From Dactylellina haptotyla (Eukaryota > Ascomycota > Orbiliomycetes > Orbiliales > Orbiliaceae), in the NCBI GenBank assembly GCA_031310005.1, contig CM062388.1, positions 1,736,001-1,800,000 on the forward strand: a stretch of DNA of 64,000 nucleotides. Reading direction: 5' to 3'. Below are positions 48,303 through 60,419 of this stretch, in pieces. The position numbers and the translations under genes were made by a program. Every line of letters starts with the position of its first letter. Within the stretch, counting starts at the first letter, position 1. Under the pieces are notes generated by a model that ran no database searches, was not told where the DNA came from, and saw only the letters and a program-made list of their open reading frames with translations.

Positions 48303-49113
48303 ATGACAGACACCTACTCCCTCCCCCTTCCAATGTCTCGCAAAGCCCACCACCCCTCCCCGCTCGTCTCTCCATCCTACGAATACGCCTACTCCACGCC
48401 CCCGTCATCCTCCTCCCAGGGCGGTGTAGTCCCAGTCGCCCGTCACCATGCCGAAGCCCACGCCAGAACCCCATCCTACGCGACTTCCTCCATTTCCTCA
48501 AGTTCGTACGCGGGAAGCGCGTTAGACGAGTATGAAGATGGCAGCATGGCAACAGACGACCTGGTCAGCGTGCTCACAGACCGATTGGTGGCCGCGTTTG
48601 ATCCCATCCCGCTGGATAGAAGTCTGGCATTGCAAGCACAAACGTAAGCTACCTTCCTCTTTCTTTCCTTTGCTTCCTCCCCATTGCACCCAATTGAGTG
48701 GCCTAGCTATCAATTAAGTGTTTTTTTTTCTTTCCTTAGGTGGTTGTCGTAGCCAGCAGGGGTGTGCATAAGGCGGGGACTAACTAGGGTGTGAACAGAT
48801 CGGGCTTGCTTAACGCGAAAACACGAGAGTTGATGGAACTTCAAGCCATGGCGCAGAAGCGACTGAGCGAGACAAGGGCGAACTTTTTAGACGGCATGCG
48901 AGTCGCCAAGCAGGTCAAGACCGATCTTGAGTGGCTGCAAAAGAAGACTGAGTATGTTATTTTTCTCCCTTTCCTAGAAGCCAATTGACGCACATCGAGC
49001 TAACACAAATGCGTGATCATAGTGCGTTAAAACAGAAAGCCGAACAACGGTATCCTGTCGAATACAACATGGCGCGGGAGAGATATCCGGGACCAGCAGA
49101 CTACGAGTATTAG
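48303..49113 (+). CDS. kxd1: KXD1-like (KxDL domain) BLOC-1-related subunit
   Basis: KXD1 proteins are part of BLOC-1-type complexes that act in endosomal/vacuolar trafficking. Exons 48303-48643, 48799-48951 and 49023-49113 give 194 aa, with introns of 155 and 71 nt in phases 2 and 2. The N-terminal 80 residues are low-complexity Ser/Pro/Ala. The helical core begins at DDLVSVLTDRLVAAFDPI and continues LLNAKTRELMELQAMAQKRL. It then reaches the signature VKTDLEWLQKKT, which contains the K-x-D-L motif that names the family. A short tail ends GPADYEY. The first intron contains another possible acceptor near 48740, but only the acceptor at 48798 keeps the KxDL frame. Confidence 0.9.
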
Positions 49114-50643
49114 AAATATTTCTCGTTATTCTCGCTATCCTTATCTCATCTCACCATATACCCATTAATCTCTCCTCCCTTGACATTATTAATCACCTCG
49201 ACGGATATCGGCTTGGATATTCGCCACCCACCACCAGCACCCTTCTCACATATTCCATTTTAATCATTTCTTAATTGAGCGCGCATTCATTTCCGTTTGC
49301 AACTTGATGACACAAAAGATACAAAAGGGGGAAAGGCTTATGATCCCTGCTTTCCTCCCTTTTCGGCACGCCGGAGTTACTGGGTTCCCTGTTATTATTT
49401 TCTGTCTATATTAGCCCTCTGGTTGCGATTTAACTTTTGTTGGTTTTTGGGGGAACACTCTTCTGGTTTATATAACTGTACGATGCGACGGACCTTATCT
49501 CTTTTTTGTTTTTTCAGGATTCAAATGCTGCTATTGTTGGTGATATTATAGCGAAAGATTGGCTGTGGTTGAAACTGTATGATTTTGCGCTTGGAACGGG
49601 AAGCATTCGGCATTAGGAGGGACTGGCTATATTATATATATCTACTCATCTTATTTTACTAATAAAAGTTTATACTACTTTCGATCGATCGTTTGAATCT
49701 CAGGAGCTTAAATGCTTGATAGTCGGGGAGCTGCGTTGTCGCAGAGGTTGGAATAAACTTCCCCTTCTGCACGCACTCAGGAAGCAAGACCGGACAGGGG
49801 TCTTCGAGACCCCATTTTTTGGGTTTAAAACGGGTAGATTTCCGCTTTCGGATGAAGAGGAAACGGAGACGCTGACGTCTTAGATTGTAATTGGCTGAGA
49901 GGGTTTATTTGGAGGGAAATTACGGAGGCTGGGTAGGGGGTGGAAGGCGATCGAAGGGGAGCCAGTAAGATTTAGCGGATGATGATGCGGGCTTTGGTAT
50001 ATTTAGAAATTTTGGTGGTTTCCCGTCCTGAAGGAAATAAATGGACGGGTTAATCCGTCGGCTGGTGGGCGATGGTACGAAGAAGTCATGTGACTGGCAT
50101 GTCGTTGATGAGATGGCGGATGGCTTGTATTTTATATGCGTGGGTATCGCTGGCGAGAGCGTTTCTCACGGTTGTTTTATCCGCTGCATGTTGCGATATT
50201 CAGGGGAAAGTGCGTTGGCCTTGCAGCTTGCAGGAGGTTCCTGCAGCTGCATTTTCTCTTCGAATGGGAGGTGCATGCGTCTCTCGTGTAGCCATTACTG
50301 TGGTTGGTTAGCTATAACTCTGGATATAAATGGTAAAGTGTGCAGTAGTGGAAGAGATAGGGTGAGGAAAGTGCTGGTAGGTAGCAATTAGTTTGAGAAT
50401 TGAATGAAAATATATATATTGAGTGTTTTGCGATAACAGTTCTTCCGCTTTTATACTACAAAATATCCTAGTAGAGAACGCCCTCCTCGCAACTGTCAAG
50501 TTTGTAGTTTACAAGCTCCAAATATATTAAATTACATTAAATACAACCTACAGGTTACTAAAGGTTTTGACTCGCCTAGTAGCTAGTCCGGTATTGTTGT
50601 CTAACATTTCACCTCCTTCTCGCTATGGTGCATGATCTAAAGC
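49114..50643. other. Spacer between KXD1 and the secreted Cys-rich gene
   Basis: No gene is recognised. A 116-codon frame at 50041-50391 is Cys/Gly-rich but has no signal peptide or family match, and I regard it as chance. Confidence 0.5.
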
Positions 50644-51027
50644 TCAACAGAAGTCGCTCAGCGAATAACTGCAAGAACGGCAAGTGCAAGGAATATTCCC
50701 ACCACAGCAGTTCATAACAGTACAGCTGCCTGACATTCCGTTCCACTCCCAGCTTCCGTGATCGTTCTGGTATTGCACGCGAGGTCCCTGGTTGAACGAG
50801 TTGTGGCACATGTCGATGTATGCCCAGTTCCATCGTGGCGAGGTGGAGCATTTGATCACGCCCGCGCAACCGTTAATGTTGCCGTTGCAGACTTCGACGC
50901 CGTTGTCGACGATGCGGAGGGAGGCCGTGTTGCCCAAACCGCTGCTGATTGTTGCGGTCATTTTGAGGCAGGCGAGGGCCCCGCTAGCGAGGAGGAGAGG
51001 GGCGGTGATGAGAGTTGCGAAATGCAT
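50644..51027 (-). CDS. Small secreted cysteine-rich protein
   Basis: This is a single-exon gene of 127 aa from the ATG at 51027. The first 19 residues (MHFATLITAPLLLASGALA) form a signal peptide with an ALA cleavage site. The mature chain of about 108 residues has 12 Cys, beginning with the first residue. It ends with a dense cluster (NCCGG, PCTCRSC) and a terminal Cys. Aromatic residues are frequent in the centre (RWNWAYIDM). I recognise no domain. Size, secretion and even Cys count are effector-like or antimicrobial-like, but neither role is shown. A TATAAATA box lies about 150 bases upstream, suggesting strong regulated expression. There is no GPI-type tail. Confidence 0.85.
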   Translation of the reverse strand: MHFATLITAPLLLASGALACLKMTATISSGLGNTASLRIVDNGVEVCNGNINGCAGVIKCSTSPRWNWAYIDMCHNSFNQGPRVQYQNDHGSWEWNGMSGSCTVMNCCGGNIPCTCRSCSYSLSDFC

Positions 51028-52461
51028 TATTGTTTTTGGAGGATTAAGTAGAACTGAAAGTTATAATTCAAAAGAGAGGATTCAGCTTTGGATAGCCTGA
51101 GCCTGATTAAGAGAATTGGTGGTCTTGGAGCTGATAGTGAAACTAGAAAGAACCCAAGAGATACTCTACTCGGTATTTATACATCTTCCTCCATCCCTAT
51201 CATTAGAATCTTGTTGCTATTGCGACTGAATCGCCAGAAGTAATTGAGGCCGAACTAGAAATCTTCATGATCCACGTAACAGCTATAGATACCCCTGCCT
51301 GTCAACGCCCGTCGCGGCGTTGCTTGTTGTAAATTGTATCTCGGGTAAGCTTCCGGAACCCCAAAACGGTAGGTGGTAGCTCCTGCCCAAGCAAAATCAC
51401 CAATATCTGTTACTACTGGGTTACTGATATATAGACGCCTCGTATTCACGGCTAAGTGATAACCGTTTTATGCCGTCTCCTACACCTATTTTATTTGATC
51501 AAACTTATGAATGCTAGTTCAAGTGAATTTTCAACACCATGCGTGTCTCATTATTAATTGTACAATCGGGGTTAGATGAGAGAGAGAATCCGGGGTATGA
51601 TAGCTACAGGCCAGGTTGGGTTACGAAAAATGTAAATGGCTGACGGTTCTGGTATCTGGGAATATGTCAGGCACCAGCGGAGAGAAGTCTTGGCCTTGAA
51701 AATATCTCGGATCATATCCGATGTTCTTACTGTGATCCTCGTCTTTCGCAATTTTCGTCCCAATAGTTAGGAAGCTCTTTCATTTTATCTACAGGTGCTG
51801 GTAAAAAAATGTGCGCACAACCGGGGTATCGTGCATGAGAGTAATTGTTTTTTTTAAATTAAATTATATATTAAAATTGACATGTTTCCTTCCGAAGAGG
51901 CAGTATGTTCATTCTGCGAATCGAAGAATTGGTCCATATTCAACAATAGCCCACTATATGACTGTAGTAGTAATGGTTCGGGCGTACGATTTAATTTGTT
52001 AAAAAAGAATGATTTTCGTGTACGATACGGCGGTTGTTCGCGCATTATTTATCAGTACCTGTATATGAAAGCTTATATCTATTAGGCCTATCTCCTGCGC
52101 AATCAATGTAATAACTCAAAGGTCCCTGCTTGAGAGTTTGAATCATGCTGCTAGGTGAAGAGTTGCTGCCTATTAAATGTTGTTTGGTGATTGGATCTCA
52201 TTTCACGTATCTCGGGTATATCCGTCCGCGTGCAAGGCGAAGAAAAGAAAAAAGAATAAGACCGGGTTTCGAACAACCATACTGGAATTATATGACTGTG
52301 AATAAGGGCCCTGGTTTCTAGGCACGTGGAGATGCGGCGCGAGGGTATCCTTTGTAGCACTGGGGTGACACAAAACATTTCGGATTATTTTCGCCAAGCA
52401 CGCGAAGGCAGCCTGCTATACCATCTGATAATTTTAATTGGTATCCATGTCGTTTGTGTTT
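51028..52461. other. Promoter of the Cys-rich gene and 3' flank of the RGG gene
   Basis: AT-rich, with no recognisable gene. Only the TATA box listed separately stands out. Confidence 0.55.
51174..51181 (-). promoter_or_regulatory. TATA box of the secreted Cys-rich gene
   Basis: TATAAATA on the minus strand lies about 150 nt upstream of the ATG at 51027. Confidence 0.55.
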
Positions 52462-53139
52462 TCACATATCATCGTCGTCCAGATCGATTTCGTCCGCGTT
52501 CCAGCCGCCCCCGTCGGTAGCTTTATCCTCTGGTTTGTCCTGCCAGTTGGATGTATCCTCTGCTTCCTCCCCTAACCAGACATCGCCCGTTGCCATTGCT
52601 GTAGAATCTCCGGGCCCAGATGGATCGGGAGATGAATTTTTGCGTAGTTCTTTCCACGGGTCTTCGTTCATAGATGGCTTGTATAGTCCTTGACCGAACA
52701 TTTTGGATTGATATACGGGACCCTGTGGTGCACTAGATGTGTTGAAAGGACGATGTTGCTGATGCCCGCCATCGGCTGGAGGATGGGAGTAAGGGTGGTG
52801 GTGATGCCCACCGCCGCCGCCGCCTCTACCACCTCTGCCTCCGCCTCGTCCGCCGCGAGAATGGAATCCACGGGGCCGATGGGGACCACCACGGTTTGAG
52901 TCAAAACTACCTCTGTGGTTCCCACGGTTGAAGCCGCCACCCCCTCCACCCCCTCTGCCCCTGTGGAAGGACTGCTGTTGGTGGTGTTGCTGGTTCGGTA
53001 GGGATTGATGGCTTGGTGGTTTCGGTGGCAGAGACGATGGGAGAGGTGTCGGGTTTGCGTGCATTGGCATTGACGAGTGCGATTTCGAGGTCTTACCGAA
53101 TGAAGTGAACCCGAGCGAGGAGAGGTCGTCGTCGGCCAT
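52462..53139 (-). CDS. RGG/Gly-rich low-complexity protein, probable RNA-binding
   Basis: This is a single-exon gene of 225 aa from the ATG at 53139 (MADDDLSSLGFTSFGK). An in-frame ATG at 53223 would add 28 basic residues and is less likely, because it lies in the divergent promoter. The centre (about residues 70-130) is rich in RGG, GRGG and long Gly runs with His and Pro, the composition of RGG-type RNA-binding or condensate-forming proteins. The C-terminal third has defined acidic and Trp motifs: QSKMFGQGLYKPSMNEDPWK, DVWLGEE, SNWQDKP, GGGWNADE. It ends in an acidic DDDD stretch. No RRM or helicase domain is seen. It is head-to-head with the TFIIIC gene. Family unknown to me; RNA association is inferred from composition. 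Confidence 0.75.
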   Translation of the reverse strand: MADDDLSSLGFTSFGKTSKSHSSMPMHANPTPLPSSLPPKPPSHQSLPNQQHHQQQSFHRGRGGGGGGGFNRGNHRGSFDSNRGGPHRPRGFHSRGGRGGGRGGRGGGGGGHHHHPYSHPPADGGHQQHRPFNTSSAPQGPVYQSKMFGQGLYKPSMNEDPWKELRKNSSPDPSGPGDSTAMATGDVWLGEEAEDTSNWQDKPEDKATDGGGWNADEIDLDDDDM

Positions 53140-53638
53140 TGTGGATCGGTAGAGAAGCGAACACACGGGTCGGAGCAAAGGACGGGCTAGTGAGAGGCTA
53201 ACGCGTCGAGAATGCGTGAGCATCTAATGGCGGTGATATTACAGCGTCGAGTTGCGCATGGTGTTTAGTTGAAGTGCGTCGAACGGATGGTATCAATATG
53301 TGGCGGGTTATTTCGCTTTGACGCGAGCGCCATAGCAGCACCGCCACACGAAATCTGGTGGCGGATGTGTTGCCGGTGTTGCAGAAGCATTTCTCTGCCA
53401 GCTTCGATTCCCTTTCGAAGACATCGTCGAAACGTTGAGAGCCTTCAGCACAGGTTCCGTCAAGAAAGATATATGCCCATTTGGGATATAGAAGCCCTGA
53501 ATAGATTCAATCCCGGCATTTAGGTCGATTGAAATTGCCATCCGGACGCCCATCAGAAGTATGAATCTCGATCCTGCAAGACCAATCTCAATATCCAAAA
53601 CCGAGTCCCACCGCTGAGAAGAAACCAACCATACAAAA
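53140..53638. other. Bidirectional promoter of RGG gene and TFIIIC gene
   Basis: About 500 bases separate the two divergent ATGs. No TATA box is evident, and no gene is seen. Confidence 0.6.
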
Positions 53639-56480
53639 ATGCTACTCAAAAATATCGATTTGAACTTTTACCCGTCGCTCCCGCTGAACTACAAGTTCTC
53701 AGCCGACGGACAGCTCTGTATACCAGCCGGACAGATAACATACATCCTCACAAACTCGGTTCTCAATCCGGATCTCGTTTCCAACCCGCCTGTGCCCAGC
53801 AAGTTCCGGCCAGGTGACGAAAATAAAGTCGATTACAGAAACTCTGAGAATCGGGCCGATTGGAAGGGATACGGTGCCGGTGGAGAGAGCGGTGATGACG
53901 ACGACAATGCAGAGGGTGGCTCCGATAATAGTGACGACGAGGGCACCCCTGGAGAAGAAGTGGAAGGGGATGTCGAGGAGGATAAAGCGAGACCCGAGTT
54001 CCAGTTTCATTGGCAAAAACTGGAGCTGATAGAAGACGACAAAGAAGATGATGTTATGAAAGGGGGTGTCACATTCCAGCTCGATCAGACGTTCAAAGAA
54101 GGATACGCCCGCCAGTTGGAGTGGTCACCTCTTGGAGTTGGTAAATACCGAAGGTGTTGCTTAGCCATCTTGACTACTGCCCGCCAGATCTTGATTTATC
54201 AACCTGCCACCGTCATTGGGCGCGGCCTCAAGCTCTCCATGAAGCTTCTGGACCGCTTGATTGATCAGGACGTACCTGGAGAAGAGGCCGTAGAGATAAC
54301 CTGGGATAAGCTACCGAGAGGTATATTCAAGTCCGTGAATCTAGCGATAAAGCGGCTAACAATTCCTATCTAGAAATATGCTGGTCACATCCCTGCTCTT
54401 TCCACACGCAGAGATGGGGCATTCCAATATTTACGATGGCGAATGAGTTCAACGAACTCAGATTCGTGAAGATCATCAATGACGATGTCGAGACGCTACT
54501 CGAAACTACTCTCAACCTCCCAGATGATGCTAGGATTCTCAATATGTGCTGGTCTCCATGGTTTATTATCAGCCCTGCCGAAGGTAAGCTCTCGATTCGA
54601 GGTTATATATACATATAGCACAAGGCGATATGACTAATACTCGATTCAGCCATTGCCTTCTTCTGTTTCAAATCTGGCTGTTCTATCTATCTACAAAAGA
54701 TGATCATAAGCAAGAATGGAAACAAGATATCCCTAGTTTGCGAGGGAGATCCTACGGCTATCAGTAATGGCATGCTTCCAGGCTACGAACCTCATGCCGT
54801 CATCTGGTACGACCGAAGTTACACCCTACCCAGCCAGGCTCCAGAGATGTTGCTTGCCGTTATTCAACATGATGGGGTTGATCTGTTCGGGATCAGCCTG
54901 GACCAGAAAAAAGCACTAACGGTACTCAGAAGAGTCAAAATCGAATTACACCTACCAGCACGCCTTGCTGGCTATACCTTTTCAGATCCCTTATGGGCCA
55001 ACTATCTCGACCTGAACATTGCGTGCACGAACGGCGCTCTCGCTATTTTCAAAATCGACCTAGCAGATCTGGCAAAATCGATCATCTACAAAGCGGTAGT
55101 CCCGCACTTCCGCGGCCGCACAATGATCCAAAACGACCCAGAGATAGCACATCCAAACCCCTGGAAACGCGACTTTATCGACATACTCGACGAGAAGCGC
55201 GAGGCGTTCATCGAAGAATGGAAGATAATGCAAGCTTCCTGCCAGGTATACGGGATGGCATACTCCGCCCTCGGTGGAATCCTAACCGTATGCTACCGTT
55301 TGAAACCCGAAGGCGTCCTCGAATACCCAATCAAAGAACGCGAGCGGTGTACGTTATCCTGGGAACTTTGCAGGACATGGACGGACATGTTTGATTCTTC
55401 GAAGGCGGAAGGGTCGGCGAAACCGTTCACGCTGTTTGGAGTGTCAGGGGAGGCCTTTATTAGTGATATTCGTTTCATTGTGGATCCTGATGAGGCTGAG
55501 GAGTCCTTTGGTAAGATGGAAGACGTGATCGCAAAGGGCATGGAAGAGTCTGAGAAACGGCTCCTTGCGTTTTCAACTGACGGGGCAGCGGTAGCGGTAA
55601 AGCAAAAAGCAGAACCGCACAAACTAGCTGGCGTAGCGCCGTCGGAACTTGCTGATCACTTATCTCTTAACCTATTCAATTCTACGGAAGCTATACTCCT
55701 GCGTGCGAGAAATCTGCTTGGTCTTTTGAGAGCAAATAAGATTGCTCCGAAAAAGCCAGGTGTGCTAACAGCGCAGATGGGGATAACGAAATTGGTCTTG
55801 AGAAGTCTGTTAGAAATTCCAGTAAAGAAGGAGTCAAGCCTATTTATGCCGTCAAAAAATTCGGTATTGGCAGTATATTTGCTCGCCTGCTTGGGAATCA
55901 TAGCGTTCTATCGGGATGAAAGGATATTAGAGCTCTCCAGTTCGGCGATTGAAAGTCTACATTCGGCATTTGATATTGACGTCACAGTCGAGAGAGGGGT
56001 CATTGCTGAGAGGACTAATGTGCTACATAATCCAGGTAATTTGGATCTGTTAATCTCTATGAAGAAAAAGATGGAGCGACAAGACAGTTTTGAGACCTGT
56101 TCGATCTGTGAAGCAAAGGTCCCTTTTGATGACCTGATGAGCGGGCGGTGCGAGAAAGGCCATCTATTTAGTAGGTTAAAATAGTTCAGACCCCGGAAAA
56201 GGCCAGTGCTAACAGTTGTTTAATAGAACGATGCGCTTTGACCTTTGTTATAATTACGGATCCGAACTCACGCGTTTGTGGTCTCTGTAGTAGAGAGTAT
56301 ATCTCAAAACGGATGGTTGAGGAAGACGAAGGAAAACCCAAAAACTCAAAGAAAGGTTGGATCTCACCTTCTGAACCTTCGTTCTTCAGAGTCCTTTTTG
56401 AAGCAGTGGATACTTGTGTGTTTTGTGGGGGGAGCTTCTATGACAAAGAATTTTACAGACATGGCCAAGTGGATGCATAG
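53639..56480 (+). CDS. Transcription factor IIIC 90-kDa-type subunit (delta N-terminal plus zinc-finger domains)
   Basis: TFIIIC recognises A/B boxes of tRNA genes and recruits TFIIIB for RNA polymerase III. Four exons: 53639-54320, 54374-54583, 54650-56170 and 56227-56480, for 888 aa. The N-terminal region is the TFIIIC-delta propeller domain (LNFYPSLPLNYKFSADGQL, then YARQLEWSPLGVG, then CLAILTT). Joining exons 1 and 2 gives EICWSHPC then QRWGIPIFTMAN. An acidic low-complexity insert lies near residues 85-125. The C-terminus has the TFIIIC zinc-finger arrangement: CSICEAKVPFDD, RCEKGHLF with KRCALTF after splicing, VCGLCSREY and TCVFCGGSFYDKEF. These supply paired Cys/His ligands. Introns are 53, 66 and 56 nt. 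Family assignment is strong; the exact yeast counterpart is not claimed. Confidence 0.9.
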
Positions 56481-57256
56481 GAGTGTTTGTGGAAACATAT
56501 AGAATAAATTTCTACATATCTGGCGTTTATTGTTTATTGAAATGGAACCCTCTGGAGCTTTGGCGCCGCCGTCTGCTCAGGACTTGCTGATACAAAAAAC
56601 ACTATATAAGGAAGGGGTGGGACCTCCTTTCCAACTTTTGCAACTTAGCCTTTTACACTTCATAACGATAACGCAAGCATGTTATCTTTTTTTCATCGCT
56701 TCTTCTCTATACGCGCTCTATCATTTGAAAACTCAGGGCACCTTAGATAACAGGCGTAGACTATTGGGCCAAACCCGGGGTGGGATCCGGGTCGTGCCCT
56801 GTCAGCAATCTATGTTCTACTGCAACTGCTACTTCGATGCATAGGAAAGCACTCGCTGAGACACCCCATATACTCTACATTATACATACTGTTGCTATTA
56901 TTAAGTTCTACCTACCTATATAATTTCATGCACTTGGAATGCGCATCTCCATTCGCGACTCCACCAAAGCAGAACAAGTCTCTCCTTTCTCTTCAAATAT
57001 AACCAAGAAACCTTAAACTACAGATGGACAAGGCATCCAGGTTTCGTATGGCTACCGCGTCTAATCGTACAGATATCCACCGCATGTCTTCTATCAAAAC
57101 TCAACGCGAATAATGTTCAATAATCAAGGAGTGCCGGGTTGGTCTTGGATCTATCCCTTGAATACAGCAAAACGTATAAATCCCTAGTACAAGCTCAACT
57201 GGTGGAGATTCTTTAGGGAAGAGAAGCGCTAAACTGCTGAGCAGAGATCAGAAGAG

Positions 57257-58535
57257 ATGCGACAGGCATTTTCCTCAAGAACCATAATTACCGAACGCAC
57301 TATTACAGCCATTGTCACTCCCGACAATAATGCGGAAGATACAGCGCTGGCTTATTCACTTTACGATCTGCATATTGATTTTCGTCCATTTCGAATCTAT
57401 TGCCTCCGTGCGCCCAAAAGTAACGACGGGCCAGTAATATTTTGCCGAGTGATGATGCTTTGGCAAAATTCAATGACAACAAAGCTGCCCCCACCATCAC
57501 CAATGGCAATAAAAGGCGACAAAAGAGAGAAAAATAGACATTGATAAGACCACAAGATTGCTCATCCGCAAGGAGTATTTGAAACTACTTAACATTGATG
57601 TCCCCAAGTATATTGAATTATTGAGACTCTACGATGTCGAACTAGGTAGCTAGAGCGAAAGTAGCAAGACCAGACTGTGTAAGCACGCGGTCAATAGAGA
57701 CCGACGACGATTGATGACGATGACGATGGCGAGGGAAATGCAACCGACACCGAAGGCACTAGACGAGGCGTCTCCTGTATAAAGCCGTTACATACTACAA
57801 GCGATGGTCCTGTAGATCTCTTAAGGGTATCATCTATATGATTCATTGATAACTATACCATTTCGTATCCCGGAATATGTGGTGGACTATTTCAACGAAC
57901 TGGCAGCGTCACCTTTGGTATATGTTAGTCCGACTTTACCTATCTTCGAGACAGAAACCTTTTCCCTTACAAAGAATGCAGTCGATTCAAATCGAATAAA
58001 AGAACAAATACAATGGAATGATGAGCAACCCCGAAGTTTTCTTCAACTTATCACAACAGCCAACCACACTTGTTACACTCAGCTTCCCTTACATGGATCG
58101 GCTGGCCGCCCATCTCGATACGCTATCGCTCATAGGGTTCGTGAACCCTATGCAGCCTGTCATCACACGTTGGTGGCACAACGCCCACGAATTCAAGAAG
58201 GTGTAAGAAGCTGTTATCAATAAAGAATTGGAGAAAACCATAGCATCACTAAGTTTTACTTTTCTTTGGTTGTCAAGACGAAGGATAAGGGCCATGAAAG
58301 TGTTGCCACAATACAGGCAGCGTCACTCCGAGAAAGGAAAACTGCCTTGTTATCAAACTTTTCTTCTATTGTTCCAGGGTTCAACGGCATAGTCGGAGGA
58401 TGGGGGACAGTACACAATTACCATTACCAATACCATGACAATGGCAATACCCAAAAGTCTGGTTACGGGACTGGTCAATATATGTTCTCTTCATGGAGAA
58501 ATGTTTGCGGATATAGGTATTACCGAATTAGATAG
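57257..58535 (+). pseudogene. Possible decayed protein gene, unidentified
   Basis: Several coding-like fragments lie in order on the plus strand. One near 57556-57652 reads LLIRKEYLKLLNID and continues through a helical stretch to a stop. One at 58018-58206 reads NPEVFFNLSQQPTTLVTLSF and later VITRWWHNAHEFKKV. One at 58278-58535 starts TKDKGHESVATIQAASLRE. They differ in frame, and I cannot connect them all by plausible introns. A GTGTAAG donor after HEFKK and a CAAG acceptor at 58277 would link the last two. No family is recognised. It may be a decayed gene, a real multi-exon gene that I cannot resolve, or chance. Confidence 0.25.
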
Positions 58536-58784
58536 TCGAGATAGTTATTTTCAATCAAACAATCAAACAATCATCATCTTGATAGGCGGAAGTAAATAAA
58601 AGTTCGACACCAAACTGTTATCCTTAGGTGCCATCGAGAACACACATCTAGTAGTCTTCGGAACTGACTCCACCTCCACCTAGCGGTCCAACATAATTTA
58701 AAAAAAATATCGTCTGTTAGAAAGTAAGAAAAGGTTTTAAAAATTACATTTGTCAAAATCTCCAACAGCGTTTCCCCCTAGTTA

Positions 58785-58799
58785 ACCGTAATTTACGGT
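58785..58799. repeat. 15-bp palindrome ACCGTAATTTACGGT
   Basis: Perfect 7-bp arms (ACCGTAA / TTACGGT) surround a single T. The half-site overlaps the CACCGTA core of the P450 promoter repeats 1.5 kb downstream. Confidence 0.6.
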
Positions 58800-60326
58800 A
58801 TTTTCTATCAAGTTTATCATTTACGGAGAGAAGTGAATTTGGAAGGTCCACTTCAAAAATTCGTCTAGGCCCTTCGGAACTGCTATTTATCCGATGTTGC
58901 AGCGTGTGTATGCCGAGCCTTAACGAACAGACTTGTCACACAACCAGCCGACCTGCGGCATTTTCGACGCTGGGTGGGGGTGCCCTGAGTTTAGCTGCAT
59001 TTCGGTTTCACTAGCTGCAAGACTTTGGCTGCTGCGTTTACCCACCCACACTGTGCCCTGTGGCCGAGTTTCTCACCCGCCATCGCGCTCGCATAGTTGC
59101 CCATATTACGCATTCAACGGCACAGTCTCGTTGTGCAACATAAATTTCTAGAATAAAATCGCAAATTAAATGCAGATATCGAAATTTGGACAATTCTGTG
59201 GTAGTTGGTCGCCAATTCCTTCTCGTGACCTGGAACGAAGCCAAAGGCTTGCAACACCGCACCAAACCAAGTCGAGCCGCTCGTGCAGGCCACAGACGCA
59301 GCTGCATATGCACCTCGAAAAACCATCCTGGACAGAATGTTGTCTCTACTTCAAGATGGGTCTCGGCTTTTCGCCTGAATAGACCAATCCACCCCAATTA
59401 TATTATAAGCGGCTAATATCACTCCCTGTACCTACGTCTTCTTGTCGCTGTCTTATCGAAAGCTTCTTTGATTCTTGGTACTTCAAAGCACGTTTTGATT
59501 CGTATTCTCGGCTCTTTCTATCCGATTTGAGACACAGCACCAACCCATCGCATGCTTTTGTAAACGTTCTTATCGAACCGCCAGCGTAATGCACCTCAGA
59601 AAAAAGGAAATTTCGAAATACCAAGAGATAAATCAAGAATACGAAATACTCTTGGCGGGAAACCAAGATACGCCAGTCCGACTTTTAAAAAAGTAGTATA
59701 ATGTAAGCGCTCGTGCATGTGAGATTACCATTTCGACTGCTGTCATTGGATAGAAAACCTTTCTCCAAAGAGAAGTTGATATTGAAGCGGGTCCCGGTGA
59801 TTTTGACGGCGAATGAACGACCCATGTGGACGATTTTTGATCTCGGTCTTATACCCTAGAATAGTTGCGTAACAAGAATTCATCGAGGGCATGATGCATG
59901 CATGTACATGTACAACGGTTGCGCTTGCCACCGAGTACCCAAAAGGAGAGAAGAAGTATACTGAGTCCCTGTGAGGAAGTGGACATAGTCCTTGTAAATT
60001 TGGTGTTAACCCTGGTTGGTTACATGGGATGATGCTACGAAGTTCTCGCTCCGAGACGAGTGTACTCGAGTGTTGCGCACAGCCGCTGAAGTCAGCGAAA
60101 AGCCCGGCGTGAGCGGCTGGCTTTTCGCCTACATTTTATATGGCGGCAACTTTCCTTATCTGATTTCTCCGTAATAGGTAAGGTAAAGGGAGGGAGTGGG
60201 GTGGATGGTCTACTTGGATTGGCTGCTAACTAAGTGCGGAGAATGAGGACGAGTCCAGTGGAGGGTTATAAGCTAGGCCCTCCTCAGCGTTCCTATGTGG
60301 ATTTTTGTCTTTTTCTCAAATCAAAG

Positions 60327-60419
60327 TTCACCGTATCTTTTGGGACCACACCGTAAACCTACAAGATTCACCGTATATGTGTTTTTATTATAAGAAAGGA
60401 GTTTATATATTCACCGTAT
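60327..60419 (+). promoter_or_regulatory. Three copies of TTCACCGTAT in the P450 promoter
   Basis: Perfect copies lie at 60327-60336, 60367-60376 and 60410-60419, plus a partial CACACCGTAAAC at about 60347. Start-to-start spacing is 40 and 43 bases, close to four helical turns. The last copy ends 6 bases before the ATG. They look like repeated factor-binding sites or a leader motif. Confidence 0.6.

Noticed and set aside
50041-50391. 116-codon Cys-containing frame
   Set aside because: No signal peptide, no conserved spacing and no promoter signal; judged to be chance.
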